Source: Sphingomonas profundi (GTDB taxonomy: Bacteria; Pseudomonadota; Alphaproteobacteria; Sphingomonadales; Sphingomonadaceae). Taken from it: a stretch of DNA of 64,000 nt. A program made the position numbers and the translations under genes. The notes under the pieces were generated by a model. It had not been told where the DNA came from. It saw only the letters and a program-made list of their open reading frames with translations, and made no database searches. Where the stretch lies: positions 2,356,001 through 2,420,000 of the forward strand of contig NZ_CP046535.1 in the NCBI RefSeq assembly GCF_009739515.1. Reading direction: 5' to 3'. Positions 9,382 to 17,705 of this stretch are shown piece by piece; position 1 is the stretch's first letter; each line of letters starts with the position of its first letter.

Positions 9382-9845
9382 GTGCGCCCGCCCCCTCTTG
9401 TCGTCGCGGCGCCGGTGTCCAGGCTCTCCGACTTGTGCATCTCGCCGGCCACCTGCGGCGGCATGTAGCGCTCGTCATGCTTGGCCAGGATATTGTCGGC
9501 GACGAAGCGGCCGGACGCCTCGAACCGCCCTTCCGCCACCACGCCGGAGTTTTCCTTGAACAGGTCCGGCGTGATGCCGCGGAACACGACCGGCACCTTT
9601 TCCACCCCGTCGGTGACGACGAAGTCGATCGTCACGCCGTCCGCTGCCCGGCGGATCGATCCGCCCTCCACCATGCCGCCCAGCCGCACCGCCTGCCCCA
9701 CCGGCAGCCGATCCTTCTTCGCATCGGCCGGCGTGTAGAAATAGGCGGCCTGATCCTTCAGCGCCGACATCGCGAGCAAGGCCGCGCCGACGATGGCGAC
9801 GATGGCGAGCAGCGCCAGCACCAGCCGCTGATGCTTGGCCTTCAT
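9378..9845 (-). CDS. ccmE: Haem chaperone CcmE
   Basis: Periplasmic haem chaperone anchored by one N-terminal helix (about residues 8-28). It binds haem covalently through the histidine of AKHDERYMPP (about residues 121-130), with the conserved tyrosine four residues later. At 155 residues it has the normal length, with the OB-fold block (RLGGMVEGGS ... VVFRGITPDLF) intact. It overlaps ccmD upstream and ccmF downstream by four bases each. Confidence 0.95.
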   Translation of the reverse strand: MKAKHQRLVLALLAIVAIVGAALLAMSALKDQAAYFYTPADAKKDRLPVGQAVRLGGMVEGGSIRRAADGVTIDFVVTDGVEKVPVVFRGITPDLFKENSGVVAEGRFEASGRFVADNILAKHDERYMPPQVAGEMHKSESLDTGAATTRGGGRT

Positions 9846-9976
9846 CGCCCGCGCCCCTTCAGCGCGTCCGCGGCCCGCTCCGCGCGGCGCATCGCCGCGA
9901 AGCTCCAGAGCGTCAGCCCCGCCGTGCCGCCGAGCGCGATCGCATAAGCGGCGATGATGAACGGCCAGTGGTTCAT
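9842..9976 (-). CDS. ccmD: Haem exporter accessory protein CcmD
   Basis: A 44-residue single-pass protein. It begins MNHWPFIIAAYAIALGG, has one hydrophobic helix, and ends in a positively charged tail (AMRRAERAADALKGRGR). Size, charge pattern and position between ccmC and ccmE identify it as CcmD, which releases holo-CcmE from the CcmABC complex. The ATG at 9976 lies ten bases after the ccmC stop, and its stop overlaps the ccmE start (ATGA). Confidence 0.9.
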   Translation of the reverse strand: MNHWPFIIAAYAIALGGTAGLTLWSFAAMRRAERAADALKGRGR

Positions 9977-9985
9977 GATGCGGGC

Positions 9986-10702
9986 TCAGTCATGCGCCAT
10001 CCGCTTCAGCCGCGCCTCCACCTTGCCCTCGGCCAGCAGCGCCCGCATCCGCATCAGCACGATCGCGGCGAACAGCAGGGAGAAGCCGATCAGGGCGATC
10101 GGCAGCGGCCACAGCATCGACCCGTCGATCGTCGACTTCGTCAGGGTGATGCTCTGGCCCTGGTGCAGGGTGCGCCACCACAGCACCGAATAGTGGATGA
10201 TCGGCAGGTTCACCGCGCCCACCAGGCCGAAGATCGCCGCCACCCGGCTCGATCCGCCGCGCTCGGAACTGGCGCCCGCCAGCGCGACATAGGCGATGTA
10301 GAGGAAGAACAGCACCAGCATCGAGGTGAGCCGCCCGTCCCACTCCCACCAGGTGCCCCACGTCGGCCGGCCCCAGATCGATCCGGTTGCGAGGCATATG
10401 GCGGTGAACAGCGCGCCCGGCACGGCGATCGCCCGCGCCGCCACGGCGGCGAGCGGGTGACGCCACACCAGCTGCATCAGGCTGGCCACCGCCAGCCCCG
10501 ACCAGCCGGCCATGCCCAGCCATGCCGCCGGCACATGGACGTAGAGGATGCGCACGCTCTCGCCCTGCAGATAGTCGCGCGGGGTAACGAGCAGGCCGGA
10601 GACGGCCGCCACCGCCACCAGCAGCGCGCCGCTCCACCCCAGCCATGGCGTCAGCGGCCGGGCGAGTGCGAGGAAACGATTGGGATTGGCGAAGATGTGC
10701 AT
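9986..10702 (-). CDS. ccmC: Haem-handling protein CcmC
   Basis: Polytopic membrane protein that presents haem to CcmE. The 238-residue product has six hydrophobic segments, the tryptophan motif (WGTWWEWDGRLTSM), and the two conserved histidines in VHVPAAW and IIHYSVLWW. It is the first gene of the leftward ccm operon. The upstream neighbour is a divergent DMT transporter instead of ccmA/ccmB, so the ABC part of the system must lie elsewhere in the genome. Confidence 0.95.
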   Translation of the reverse strand: MHIFANPNRFLALARPLTPWLGWSGALLVAVAAVSGLLVTPRDYLQGESVRILYVHVPAAWLGMAGWSGLAVASLMQLVWRHPLAAVAARAIAVPGALFTAICLATGSIWGRPTWGTWWEWDGRLTSMLVLFFLYIAYVALAGASSERGGSSRVAAIFGLVGAVNLPIIHYSVLWWRTLHQGQSITLTKSTIDGSMLWPLPIALIGFSLLFAAIVLMRMRALLAEGKVEARLKRMAHD

Positions 10703-10810
10703 GCGGGTGGCGCGCTATTAAAGCAGCTTTGGGTCGGGGGGAAGCATGCGCGCGACTTGCCGCGCGACGAGCGAACCGCCTATGCGCGCGATCACAGCCC
10801 CGAAAAGATC

Positions 10811-11734
10811 ATGCGATCCCCCGCACCTCCCACTCCCGCGCAGGAGCGACGCCTTGCCGGCATCGCGCTGCGCGTGGCCGCCGTCACCGCCTTCGCGGTG
10901 CTGGCGGCGGCGATCAAGCTGTCGTCGGCGCGGGACGTGTCGCTGGCGGAGATCATGTTCGCCCGCAACGCCTTCGCCATGCCGCTGATCGTCGGCTGGA
11001 TCGCGGCCGGCCCGGGCCGGGCGGCGCTGCGCACGCGGCGCCCCGCCGCGCACGTGATCCGCGCCGCGCTGGGCCTCGGCTCGATGGCGCTCAACTTCGG
11101 CGCGATCATCCTGCTGCCGCTGGCCGATGCCACCGCGATCGGCTTCTCCGCGCCGCTGTTCGCCACCCTGCTGTCGGCGCTGCTGCTGGGCGAGGCGGTG
11201 GGGCCGCACCGCTGGGCGGCGGTGGCGCTGGGCTTCGTCGGCGTCGTCGTGGTGATGCAGCCCGGCGGCTCCGCCATCCCGCCGCTGGGCCTGGCGATGG
11301 CGATCGTCGCGGCGCTGGGCGTCGGTACCGTCAACATCACCCTCCGCCAGATCAGCGCGACGGAGGGCGTCGCCACCACGGTATTCTGGTTCACCGCCGC
11401 AGGGCTGGTGGTCGGCGCCTTGCTGATGCCCTTCTTCGCCACCGCGCACGATCCGGCGACATGGGGGCTGATGATCGTGATCGGGCTGGCGGGCGGCGTC
11501 GCGCAGATCTGCCTCACCGGATCCCTGCGGCTGGCGCCCGTCGCGGTGGTGGCACCGTTCGATTATGTGCAGCTGCTATGGGCGTCGCTACTCGGCTGGG
11601 CGATCTGGGCGACGCACCCCACGCCGCACATGGCCGCCGGCGCGGCGCTGATCGTCGCGAGCGGGCTCTACACCCTGTACCGGGAGCATCTGTTCCACCG
11701 CGAACGCCTGCCGGCCACGCCCCCGGAAGGCTGA
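10811..11734 (+). CDS. DMT/EamA-family transporter
   Basis: Inner-membrane transporter of the drug/metabolite superfamily. The 307-residue product contains two EamA repeats and about ten hydrophobic helices; a typical repeat end is GEAVGPHRWAAVALGFVGVVVVM, which marks the end of the first EamA half. The substrate cannot be told from sequence; the family includes amino-acid, nucleoside and drug exporters. The frame is open far upstream, but ATG 10811 is chosen because the conserved region begins about ten codons later and 10703-10810 is the divergent promoter region shared with ccmC. Confidence 0.85.
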   Translation: MRSPAPPTPAQERRLAGIALRVAAVTAFAVLAAAIKLSSARDVSLAEIMFARNAFAMPLIVGWIAAGPGRAALRTRRPAAHVIRAALGLGSMALNFGAIILLPLADATAIGFSAPLFATLLSALLLGEAVGPHRWAAVALGFVGVVVVMQPGGSAIPPLGLAMAIVAALGVGTVNITLRQISATEGVATTVFWFTAAGLVVGALLMPFFATAHDPATWGLMIVIGLAGGVAQICLTGSLRLAPVAVVAPFDYVQLLWASLLGWAIWATHPTPHMAAGAALIVASGLYTLYREHLFHRERLPATPPEG

Positions 11735-11755
11735 GCGGCGGCGGTGGCCGGCCGC

Positions 11756-12466
11756 TCAGATGCGGGCGGCCGCCAGGATCGGGCCGCCCGTGCCCGCCTG
11801 CACCAGGATCGCGCCGCGCCACACCGGATCGGCCGGCGCCGGAATGGAAACCCGCGTCGCCGCACCCGTCCACGTGCCGACCGGGGCGAGGGTACGGACG
11901 ATGTTGCGGTGCGGCAGGGTTCGGCCCGCATTCTCGCCCGCCTTCACCGCCACCGCCAGCGTGCGCGGATCATAATATACCAGCCAGACGGTGGCCGGCG
12001 GGCCGCCGCGCGCCGCGCCGATTGACACCTGCGCGCCGGCCCGCGCGATCTCCGGCCCGCCGCCCGGCCGATCGAGGCGGCGGATGGTATCGGCCAGCTG
12101 CGCCGGATTGCCGCCGACGATCGCACCGCGCCCGTTGACGATCATCTGCGGCGTGGCGACGTTGCCGCGCCCGGCCGCGCGGGCGTAATCTCGCTGGCGG
12201 GCGGTGAAGGCGGGCTGCGCAAAACCGTCCTTCCAGCCGAGCTGATCCCAGTAGGTCACGGCGAAGCTCAGGGCCAGCACGTCCGGCCGGCCGGCGATGG
12301 CGTTCAGATTGGCGTTGGCCGGCGGGCAGGAGGAGCAGCCCTGGCTCTGGAACAGCTCCACCACCGCCGGATGGGCCGGATCGGCGGCCGTCGCCGGCCC
12401 TGCGGCCAGGGTGATCGCCGCGACGAGGGCGGCCATCGGCGCACCGGCCAGTTTCGCTTCAGTCAT
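11756..12466 (-). CDS. DUF1223 thioredoxin-like secreted protein
   Basis: A 236-residue protein with an N-terminal signal peptide (about residues 1-28, ending ATAA). It then has VVELFQSQGCSSCPPAN, the hallmark of DUF1223 proteins, which adopt a thioredoxin-like fold with a CXXC pair. A periplasmic redox role is plausible but not established for the family. It is convergent with the DMT transporter and divergent from the autotransporter gene. The 12467-12745 interval holds both promoters. Confidence 0.85.
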   Translation of the reverse strand: MTEAKLAGAPMAALVAAITLAAGPATAADPAHPAVVELFQSQGCSSCPPANANLNAIAGRPDVLALSFAVTYWDQLGWKDGFAQPAFTARQRDYARAAGRGNVATPQMIVNGRGAIVGGNPAQLADTIRRLDRPGGGPEIARAGAQVSIGAARGGPPATVWLVYYDPRTLAVAVKAGENAGRTLPHRNIVRTLAPVGTWTGAATRVSIPAPADPVWRGAILVQAGTGGPILAAARI

Positions 12467-12745
12467 CGCGCCCTCCTGTGTTTCCTGTTCGTAAACGCCG
12501 CACCCGATGAATCAGATCAGCGTTGAGAACCTTCATAGATTGTTTCCCCAAAGTTTCAGCATTCGCCGTCGAATCTTCAGGAACCCGCCGTGATGTTGCG
12601 CGTGCGAAGGGCAAATGATCGAAAACTGCGACATTCTTGTCACAGTATCGCGCTTGTAGCGGCATCTGTCTTCTTCGCGGGGTTTCGAAAGCGCCGGGGG
12701 CGAGCTAGACAGCGCAGGTTCATCAAAATTGCCCGGAGTGCTGCC
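12467..12745. other. Divergent promoter interval
   Basis: 279 bases between the oppositely directed DUF1223 and autotransporter genes. It is less GC-rich than its surroundings, as expected for promoters. The frame on the plus strand stays open here, but I see no reason to extend the autotransporter gene into it. No confident sigma-factor boxes were assigned. Confidence 0.4.
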
Positions 12746-14773
12746 ATGTATCGACCTCGCCTTGGACTCGCGCTCATGCTTTCGGCGAGCGCCTATACGA
12801 TCGCCGGTGCCGGCGCCGCTCAGGCGGTGACGCTGCAGGCGGTGCGCGGCGGTACGACGCTGGTCACGCTCGACAGCGCCACGCCGGCCACGGCGACCAA
12901 CACGGTGACGATCACCGGCCTCGGCTCCGGGCAGACGATCGCCGGCATCGACTATCGGCCTAGCCCGCTCGCCACCTCGGCCAACGCGTCGCGCCGCCTG
13001 CTCTACGCGATCAGCAACACGGGCCAGCTCTATGCGGTGAACGGCACCACCGGCACCGCCGTCGCCGTGGGCGCCACTCCGGCGGTGAACCTTGCCCTCG
13101 TCGGCAACCCGGCCGTGGGAATCGACTTCAACCCCACGGTCGATCGCATCCGCCTGGTGACGACCAACCGGACCGACTATCGCCTGGTGCCGGATACGGG
13201 CGCCCTCGCCGCGACCGACGGCAACCTGACCTATGCCGGTACCGACCCGAACGCCGGCGCCGTGCCGGTCGTTTCCGGCGCCGCCTACACCAACAACGTG
13301 CCGGGCGCGACGACCACGACGCTCTACGTGATCGACACGCGCGGCGGCACGGCGGCGGCGCGCCTGGCGACGCAGGGTCAGGGCGCCGTATCGCCGAACA
13401 GCGGCACGCTGTTCACGGTGGGCTCCACCGGCGTCACGACGAACAACAATGTCGGCTTCGACATCGCGACCAACGGCACCGCTTATGCCACGCTGACGAA
13501 CCCGACGACGGGCGTCACCTCGCTCTACACGATCAACCTGGCGACCGGCGTCGCCACGTCGGTCGGCGCGCTGGCCGGCAACACCACCTATGGCGGCCTC
13601 GCCGCCACGGTGCTGGCGCCGTTCCAGTCGATGGGCGCCACGGCCAACCAGCAGGCGGCGGGCGCCGCGCTCGATCGCTTCACGATCGCCACCGGCGGCC
13701 TGCTCGCGCCCAGCGTGGCGGGCCTGTTCAACGGCATCGACAGCCTCACCGGCAACCCCGGCGCACAGGCCGCCGCCCTCCAGCAGCTCACCCCGGCCGC
13801 CTACAGCCTGCTGCCGGATATCGCGCTGAACGCGATCGAGGTGCAGGAGACCACCGTGCTGCGCTACACGCGCGATCTGCGCGGCAACGCGACCATGCCC
13901 GACGGCTCCGTCGCCACGCTGGACGAGGCCGGCAAGATCGGCGCCTGGGTGTCCGGCGGCTCGCGCTTCGGCCGCTACAAGGGCGATGTCGACCGCTACG
14001 GCGCCGATACGGACGAGTATCACTTCCTCGGCGGCGCGGACTTCCGGCTCAACCCCAAGATCGCGTTCGGCGGCTTTGGCGGCTACAGCAAGGTCAACGG
14101 CAACACCGCGCCGTTCGGCCGCGGCAAGGCGGATCTGCGCAGCTTCTTCGGCGGCGCCTACGGCACGGCCGCGGTCGGCCCGCTCTACATCGATGCGTGG
14201 GGCAGCTACACCGATCTCGATTTCGCGCTGGAACGCTCGATCTCGATCGGCAACTATGGCACCACCCTCACCGCCCGCGCCTCCAAAGGCCGGGTGTGGA
14301 CGGGCGGCGCCGCGACCGGCCTCAGCTTCCAGCTCGGCAATTTCGAGGTCGAGCCGTTCGGCGCGGTCCGCTACTCCGACATCCGCATTCGTGGCTTCAC
14401 CGAAGTGGGCGGTGGTGCCGGCGGCCTGACGATCGGCGACTTCGATCGCGTGTCGCTGCGCACCAACGCCGGTGCCCGCGTCGGCACCAAGTTCGAGGTG
14501 ATGGGCGCGATCGTGCGGCCGCAGCTGCGCGGCGGCTGGTATCACGAGTTCCGGGATCAGGCGCGCGTGATCACCGCCGCGTTCAACACGCCGGGCATCG
14601 CCAATCCGTTCAGCTTCACCACCACCCCGCTGAGCGGCGACTATTTCAACGCCGGCGCGGCGCTGAACATCTCGGGCAACGGCCCGGTGTCGATGGTCGC
14701 GGACTTCGACTCGCAGTTCGACGACGATCGCGAATATTACACGATGACGATCGGCGCCCGCCTGGCCTTCTGA
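12746..14773 (+). CDS. DUF4394 protein with C-terminal autotransporter barrel
   Basis: A 675-residue secreted outer-membrane protein. The signal peptide is about residues 1-27 (ending AAQA). Residues about 30-300 match DUF4394, a predicted beta-propeller-like repeat domain (GIDYRP, IDFNPTVDRIRLVT, LVPDTGALAATDG, GFDIATNGTAYA). A helical linker of about 100 residues leads to an autotransporter-type beta-barrel (about 430-675) that ends in the expected terminal phenylalanine (ARLAF). The ATG at 12746 has cggag seven bases upstream and opens the signal peptide, so the longer frame is rejected. A strong terminator follows. The function of the passenger is unknown. Confidence 0.85.
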   Translation: MYRPRLGLALMLSASAYTIAGAGAAQAVTLQAVRGGTTLVTLDSATPATATNTVTITGLGSGQTIAGIDYRPSPLATSANASRRLLYAISNTGQLYAVNGTTGTAVAVGATPAVNLALVGNPAVGIDFNPTVDRIRLVTTNRTDYRLVPDTGALAATDGNLTYAGTDPNAGAVPVVSGAAYTNNVPGATTTTLYVIDTRGGTAAARLATQGQGAVSPNSGTLFTVGSTGVTTNNNVGFDIATNGTAYATLTNPTTGVTSLYTINLATGVATSVGALAGNTTYGGLAATVLAPFQSMGATANQQAAGAALDRFTIATGGLLAPSVAGLFNGIDSLTGNPGAQAAALQQLTPAAYSLLPDIALNAIEVQETTVLRYTRDLRGNATMPDGSVATLDEAGKIGAWVSGGSRFGRYKGDVDRYGADTDEYHFLGGADFRLNPKIAFGGFGGYSKVNGNTAPFGRGKADLRSFFGGAYGTAAVGPLYIDAWGSYTDLDFALERSISIGNYGTTLTARASKGRVWTGGAATGLSFQLGNFEVEPFGAVRYSDIRIRGFTEVGGGAGGLTIGDFDRVSLRTNAGARVGTKFEVMGAIVRPQLRGGWYHEFRDQARVITAAFNTPGIANPFSFTTTPLSGDYFNAGAALNISGNGPVSMVADFDSQFDDDREYYTMTIGARLAF

Positions 14774-14790
14774 TCGGCCGAGCGATCGCA

Positions 14791-14828
14791 AAAAGGGGCG
14801 CGGCATCCACGGATGCCGCGCCCCTTTT
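14791..14828. terminator. Rho-independent terminator after the autotransporter gene
   Basis: A perfect 18-bp inverted repeat (arms 14791-14808 and 14811-14828, starting aaaaggggcgcggcatcc) followed by T-rich sequence. Because both outer ends are A/T-rich it could work in either direction. Confidence 0.85.
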
Positions 14829-15111
14829 CGTTCCGGCCGCCGACCGGTACTTCGATCCACTGAAGCCTAATCGCCGCTTCCCGAGGGGCGGATCAGATGC
14901 AGTTTCGGCGCGCCATGATCTCCGCCCGGTCCCTCCAGCGAGCTGAAGCCTGTCTCACCATCCGCAGGCGACAGCTTCGGACGGGACACAAACGGGCTCC
15001 AGTCTGCGCTGGAATGACTTGGGGATCGCACATGCCGGCACTCGCCCGCCTCGCAGGCGCGTGCGCGCGTCGACACACCGCGTCGCCAGGCTCCACGAGC
15101 GAGACGAAAAT
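14829..15111. other. Noncoding interval with degenerate repeats
   Basis: About 280 bases between the two terminators. It contains a relative of the repeat at 3123 (ggctccagtctgcgctggaatgac at 14995-15018, inverted relative to 3123-3147). No credible gene was seen on either strand. Confidence 0.5.
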
Positions 15112-15144
15112 GGGCGGCGGAACCGAGGTTCCGCCGCCCTTTTT
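15112..15144. terminator. Bidirectional hairpin terminator
   Basis: Thirteen-base perfect stem (15112-15124 with 15127-15139, gggcggcggaacc) flanked by aaaat on the left and ttttt on the right. It can end transcription of the leftward DUF4331 pair and of rightward read-through. Confidence 0.8.
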
Positions 15145-15188
15145 CTGCGGCACCGGCACTGTCCGGCACCGCGCTTATCAAGCCTTGG

Positions 15189-15866
15189 TCAGCTGACCTT
15201 GGCGCAAGCCGTAAGGTTCAGGCCGCGGAAATCGTCCGACAGGGCCGTGGCGAGCTCCGTGAGGTCGGCGGTGAACTCCGGCACCCACTTGCCGGTGATG
15301 TCGACGGCGGGGCTGTCGTCGTTGAACGCCGTCTTCTGGGCGGAACGGACGAGCGCCGTCGCCACCGCCGGGAAGCCCATGCGATCGACCCGCGTATAGG
15401 CCGACGGCGCATCGGTGCGGAACACGAAGCCGCTGCCGGTGCCGGGCACCGTCGTCACGCCCTGGGCGGGCGCGAGATAGGGGAAGCCGGCCGGCAGCGG
15501 CACGTCATTGCCCGACGGATTCAGCGGGATCTTCGCGAACGTATCCGCCCCATGCGTCTTCAGATCGAGGAAGATCGCGGCGAGGGTGACGTCCACCACC
15601 GGATCGCTGAGCCGGCGGCCGTTGGGGAAGCCCTGCGCCGCCGCGAGGTTGAGCTGCAGCACGTCCGGCACGACGAGATCGGCCACCTTGCGGGTCGCCG
15701 TCACCTGCTGGGTGAGGCACGGCGTGACATCCAGCGCGGAGCCTGTCTGCCCGCCGGAGCTGCTGGTGCTGGTGCTGCCCGAGCCGCCGCTGCCACCGCC
15801 GCCGCAGGCGGTGAGGGCGAGCAGCGCCGCGAGCGCGAACGGGGTGGTCCTGCCAAGCATGGTCAT
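15189..15866 (-). CDS. DUF4331-type lipoprotein, C-terminal half
   Basis: A 225-residue secreted lipoprotein. The lipobox is LTAC (Cys about residue 21), followed by a Gly/Ser linker. The segment FPNGRRLSDPVVDVTLAAI is the conserved C-terminal block of DUF4331 proteins. It starts three bases after the stop of the upstream gene, which carries the N-terminal DUF4331 features, so the two products probably act together. The family function is unknown. Confidence 0.78.
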   Translation of the reverse strand: MTMLGRTTPFALAALLALTACGGGGSGGSGSTSTSSSGGQTGSALDVTPCLTQQVTATRKVADLVVPDVLQLNLAAAQGFPNGRRLSDPVVDVTLAAIFLDLKTHGADTFAKIPLNPSGNDVPLPAGFPYLAPAQGVTTVPGTGSGFVFRTDAPSAYTRVDRMGFPAVATALVRSAQKTAFNDDSPAVDITGKWVPEFTADLTELATALSDDFRGLNLTACAKVS

Positions 15867-15869
15867 GGT

Positions 15870-16532
15870 TCAAGCCCCCTGGATGCGGCGGGTTTCAGCC
15901 CAGATCTGGATCGGGTTGCTCCCGTTCTCGATCGCGCTGCGCGGGAATTCGATGACGAACGAGGTGTCGTTCTTGCCAGCGAAGAAGTTGCGCGTGTTCT
16001 TGATGCTCAGCGTGCCGGTCGCCTTCGTCTCGTTGAAGCCCTGGAGATCGAAGAAGAAGGGATCGTCGAACAGGCCGGCGGTCGCCTTCACGACCGTGCC
16101 GTTCGCCAGCACCGTCTGCACCGGGCCGGAAACCGTGCCGGTGGCGCCGGGAATGCCCTCGAACTGGACGCCCCAGTTGCCGGCGGCATCGCGCCCGTAG
16201 CGGATGTTGATGTCCCGCTCGCTCGTCTCGGGCTTGCCGTCGTTCGAGATGTGGACCTGATAGATCACGTTCCGATCGTAGACCGGCCCGATGCCCTGCG
16301 GCTGCGGGCCGGCGCCGGTCACGGCGATCGTCACCGTGGTGGCCGTGTTCCACGCGAACACGTCGGCGATGTCGGCGGCCGAATCTGCCGTGGGGTTCAC
16401 GGCCGGGTCCGTCCTTGCCGGCGGATCGAGATGGTCCGCCGCCTCGGCCGACTGATAGACCCACAGGCCCCCGGTCGCGACGACCGCGAGCGCGGCCGAT
16501 GCCAACGCGGCTGTCGCTTTCCTCATACGCAT
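15870..16532 (-). CDS. DUF4331-type secreted protein, N-terminal half
   Basis: A 220-residue exported protein with signal peptide (about residues 1-32, ending AEAA). It has the opening DUF4331 motifs DHLDPPARTDP and ADIADVFAWN, and a beta-rich body. The start ATG at 16532 has GGAGG nine bases upstream, so the longer frame to 16841 is not used. With the next gene it covers the extent of a single-chain DUF4331 protein. It appears to be an intact, separately exported half, because both halves carry their own signal peptides. Confidence 0.8.
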   Translation of the reverse strand: MRMRKATAALASAALAVVATGGLWVYQSAEAADHLDPPARTDPAVNPTADSAADIADVFAWNTATTVTIAVTGAGPQPQGIGPVYDRNVIYQVHISNDGKPETSERDINIRYGRDAAGNWGVQFEGIPGATGTVSGPVQTVLANGTVVKATAGLFDDPFFFDLQGFNETKATGTLSIKNTRNFFAGKNDTSFVIEFPRSAIENGSNPIQIWAETRRIQGA

Positions 16533-16682
16533 TGTCGTGTCCTCCGGATTGGCAGATTGCTTGTGTCTGTTTTTAAGCACGACCAAGACCTTCCGTCCGA
16601 TAATCGCGGCCGGAAGGCAAGTCTTAATCGAGCGTTCAGTCACTCGGCGAAGTGCTTCCGAAGATGATACGTCTCGGAAATG

Positions 16683-16701
16683 GGGGAGGCGACGCCTCCC
16701 C
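16683..16701. terminator. Possible hairpin terminator after ndk
   Basis: GC-rich hairpin (ggggagg ... cctcccc) just past the ndk stop in the leftward direction. It is followed by a short, weak U-run (atttcc in the transcript), so termination strength is uncertain. Confidence 0.4.
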
Positions 16702-16707
16702 GCTCTC

Positions 16708-17130
16708 TCAGCCGACGATTTCGTCGGGCTTGAAGAAGTAGGCGATCTCGATCGCGGCATTCTCCGCGCTGTCCGATCCATGCACCGAATTGGCTTCGAT
16801 CGACTCGGCGTGCACCTTGCGGATGGTGCCCTCGTCGGCATTGGCCGGGTTGGTCGCGCCCATGATCTCGCGGTTGCGGGCCACGGCGTTCTCGCCCTCC
16901 AGCACCTGCACCACCACCGGGCCGGAGATCATGAAGCCGACCAGATCGTTGAAGAACGGACGCTCGCGATGCACCGCGTAGAAGCCCTCGGCCTGCTCCC
17001 TGCTCAGCTGCAGGCGCTTGGAGGCGACCACGCGCAGGCCGCCTTCCTCCAGCATGCGGGTGACGGCGCCGGTCAGGTTGCGGCGGGTGGCATCGGGCTT
17101 GATGATCGAGAACGTGCGTTCGGTCGCCAT
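16708..17130 (-). CDS. ndk: Nucleoside diphosphate kinase
   Basis: Transfers the gamma-phosphate between nucleoside triphosphates and diphosphates through a phosphohistidine. The 140-residue length is standard. [11 protein letters not shown] lies at the N-terminus, and the active-site histidine is in [12 protein letters not shown] at about residue 117. The ATG at 17130 aligns with the family N-terminus ([11 protein letters not shown]), so the five-codon upstream extension is rejected. It follows pepA and holC on the same strand. Confidence 0.97.
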   Translation of the reverse strand: MATERTFSIIKPDATRRNLTGAVTRMLEEGGLRVVASKRLQLSREQAEGFYAVHRERPFFNDLVGFMISGPVVVQVLEGENAVARNREIMGATNPANADEGTIRKVHAESIEANSVHGSDSAENAAIEIAYFFKPDEIVG

Positions 17131-17253
17131 GGCGATCGGCTCCATCGGTTCGGGGAGGGTGGAAAAGTGGCGGCTCTCTAGGCGTTCGCCGCCCGGCCGG
17201 CAAGGTGCCCGCCCCTCCCGAACACCGTCCTGCGTTGGGCCACCCGGTGCCGC

Positions 17254-17694
17254 TCAGGCCACCTTGCCCCAGCGGCCCGCCTCGTCCTGCCGCCAGAAGT
17301 TGCGCTCGATGCCCTCGCGCGGGGCCAGCGCCTTCCACGCCTGCCGGGCGGCGGCGATCGTCGCCTCGTCGAACAGGTGGAAGGCGCGATCGAAGGCGAG
17401 CGCCTCGTCGCGCCAGGCCCCGTCCGCCAGCGCGATGTGGCGGGCGCCGTTCAGCGGCTCGGGCGCGGTCGCGATCAGGATCGGCTGGTCGGCCTCGCCG
17501 CCCTCCCCGGCCAGCCCGTGCGGCAGGAAACTCTCCGGCGCGACGCTCCACAGCGCGGCGTCCAGCGCCGCCGCCTGCGCGTCGTCCGCCGCCACCACCA
17601 GCAGGCGCCCGCCGCCGTCCAGGATCCGCTCGGCGATGCGGGCGATCACCCGCTCGGGCGCGCCCGCCGCGAGATGGTAGAAGTCGACCTGCAC
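17254..17694 (-). CDS. holC: DNA polymerase III chi subunit
   Basis: Clamp-loader accessory subunit that links the replisome to single-strand binding protein. The 146-residue product begins (M/V)QVDFYHL, the typical start of HolC, and contains LLVVAADDAQAAALDAALW and the C-terminal aromatic segment near NFWRQDEAGRWGKV. The GTG at 17694 is chosen because it precisely precedes QVDFYHL and lies eleven bases after the pepA stop. The pepA-holC pairing is conserved in proteobacteria. Confidence 0.9.
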   Translation of the reverse strand: MQVDFYHLAAGAPERVIARIAERILDGGGRLLVVAADDAQAAALDAALWSVAPESFLPHGLAGEGGEADQPILIATAPEPLNGARHIALADGAWRDEALAFDRAFHLFDEATIAAARQAWKALAPREGIERNFWRQDEAGRWGKVA

Positions 17695-17705
17695 CCGCGC
17701 GCCGC

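Noticed and set aside
7432-9468. 678-residue plus-strand frame opposite ccmF
   Set aside because: Antisense shadow of ccmF with biased composition and no recognisable motif.
12533-14860. 775-residue frame on the minus strand opposite the autotransporter gene
   Set aside because: Shadow of GC-rich codon structure: Arg/Gly/Ala/His-rich without domain signatures. The plus-strand frame has a signal peptide, domains and a terminator.
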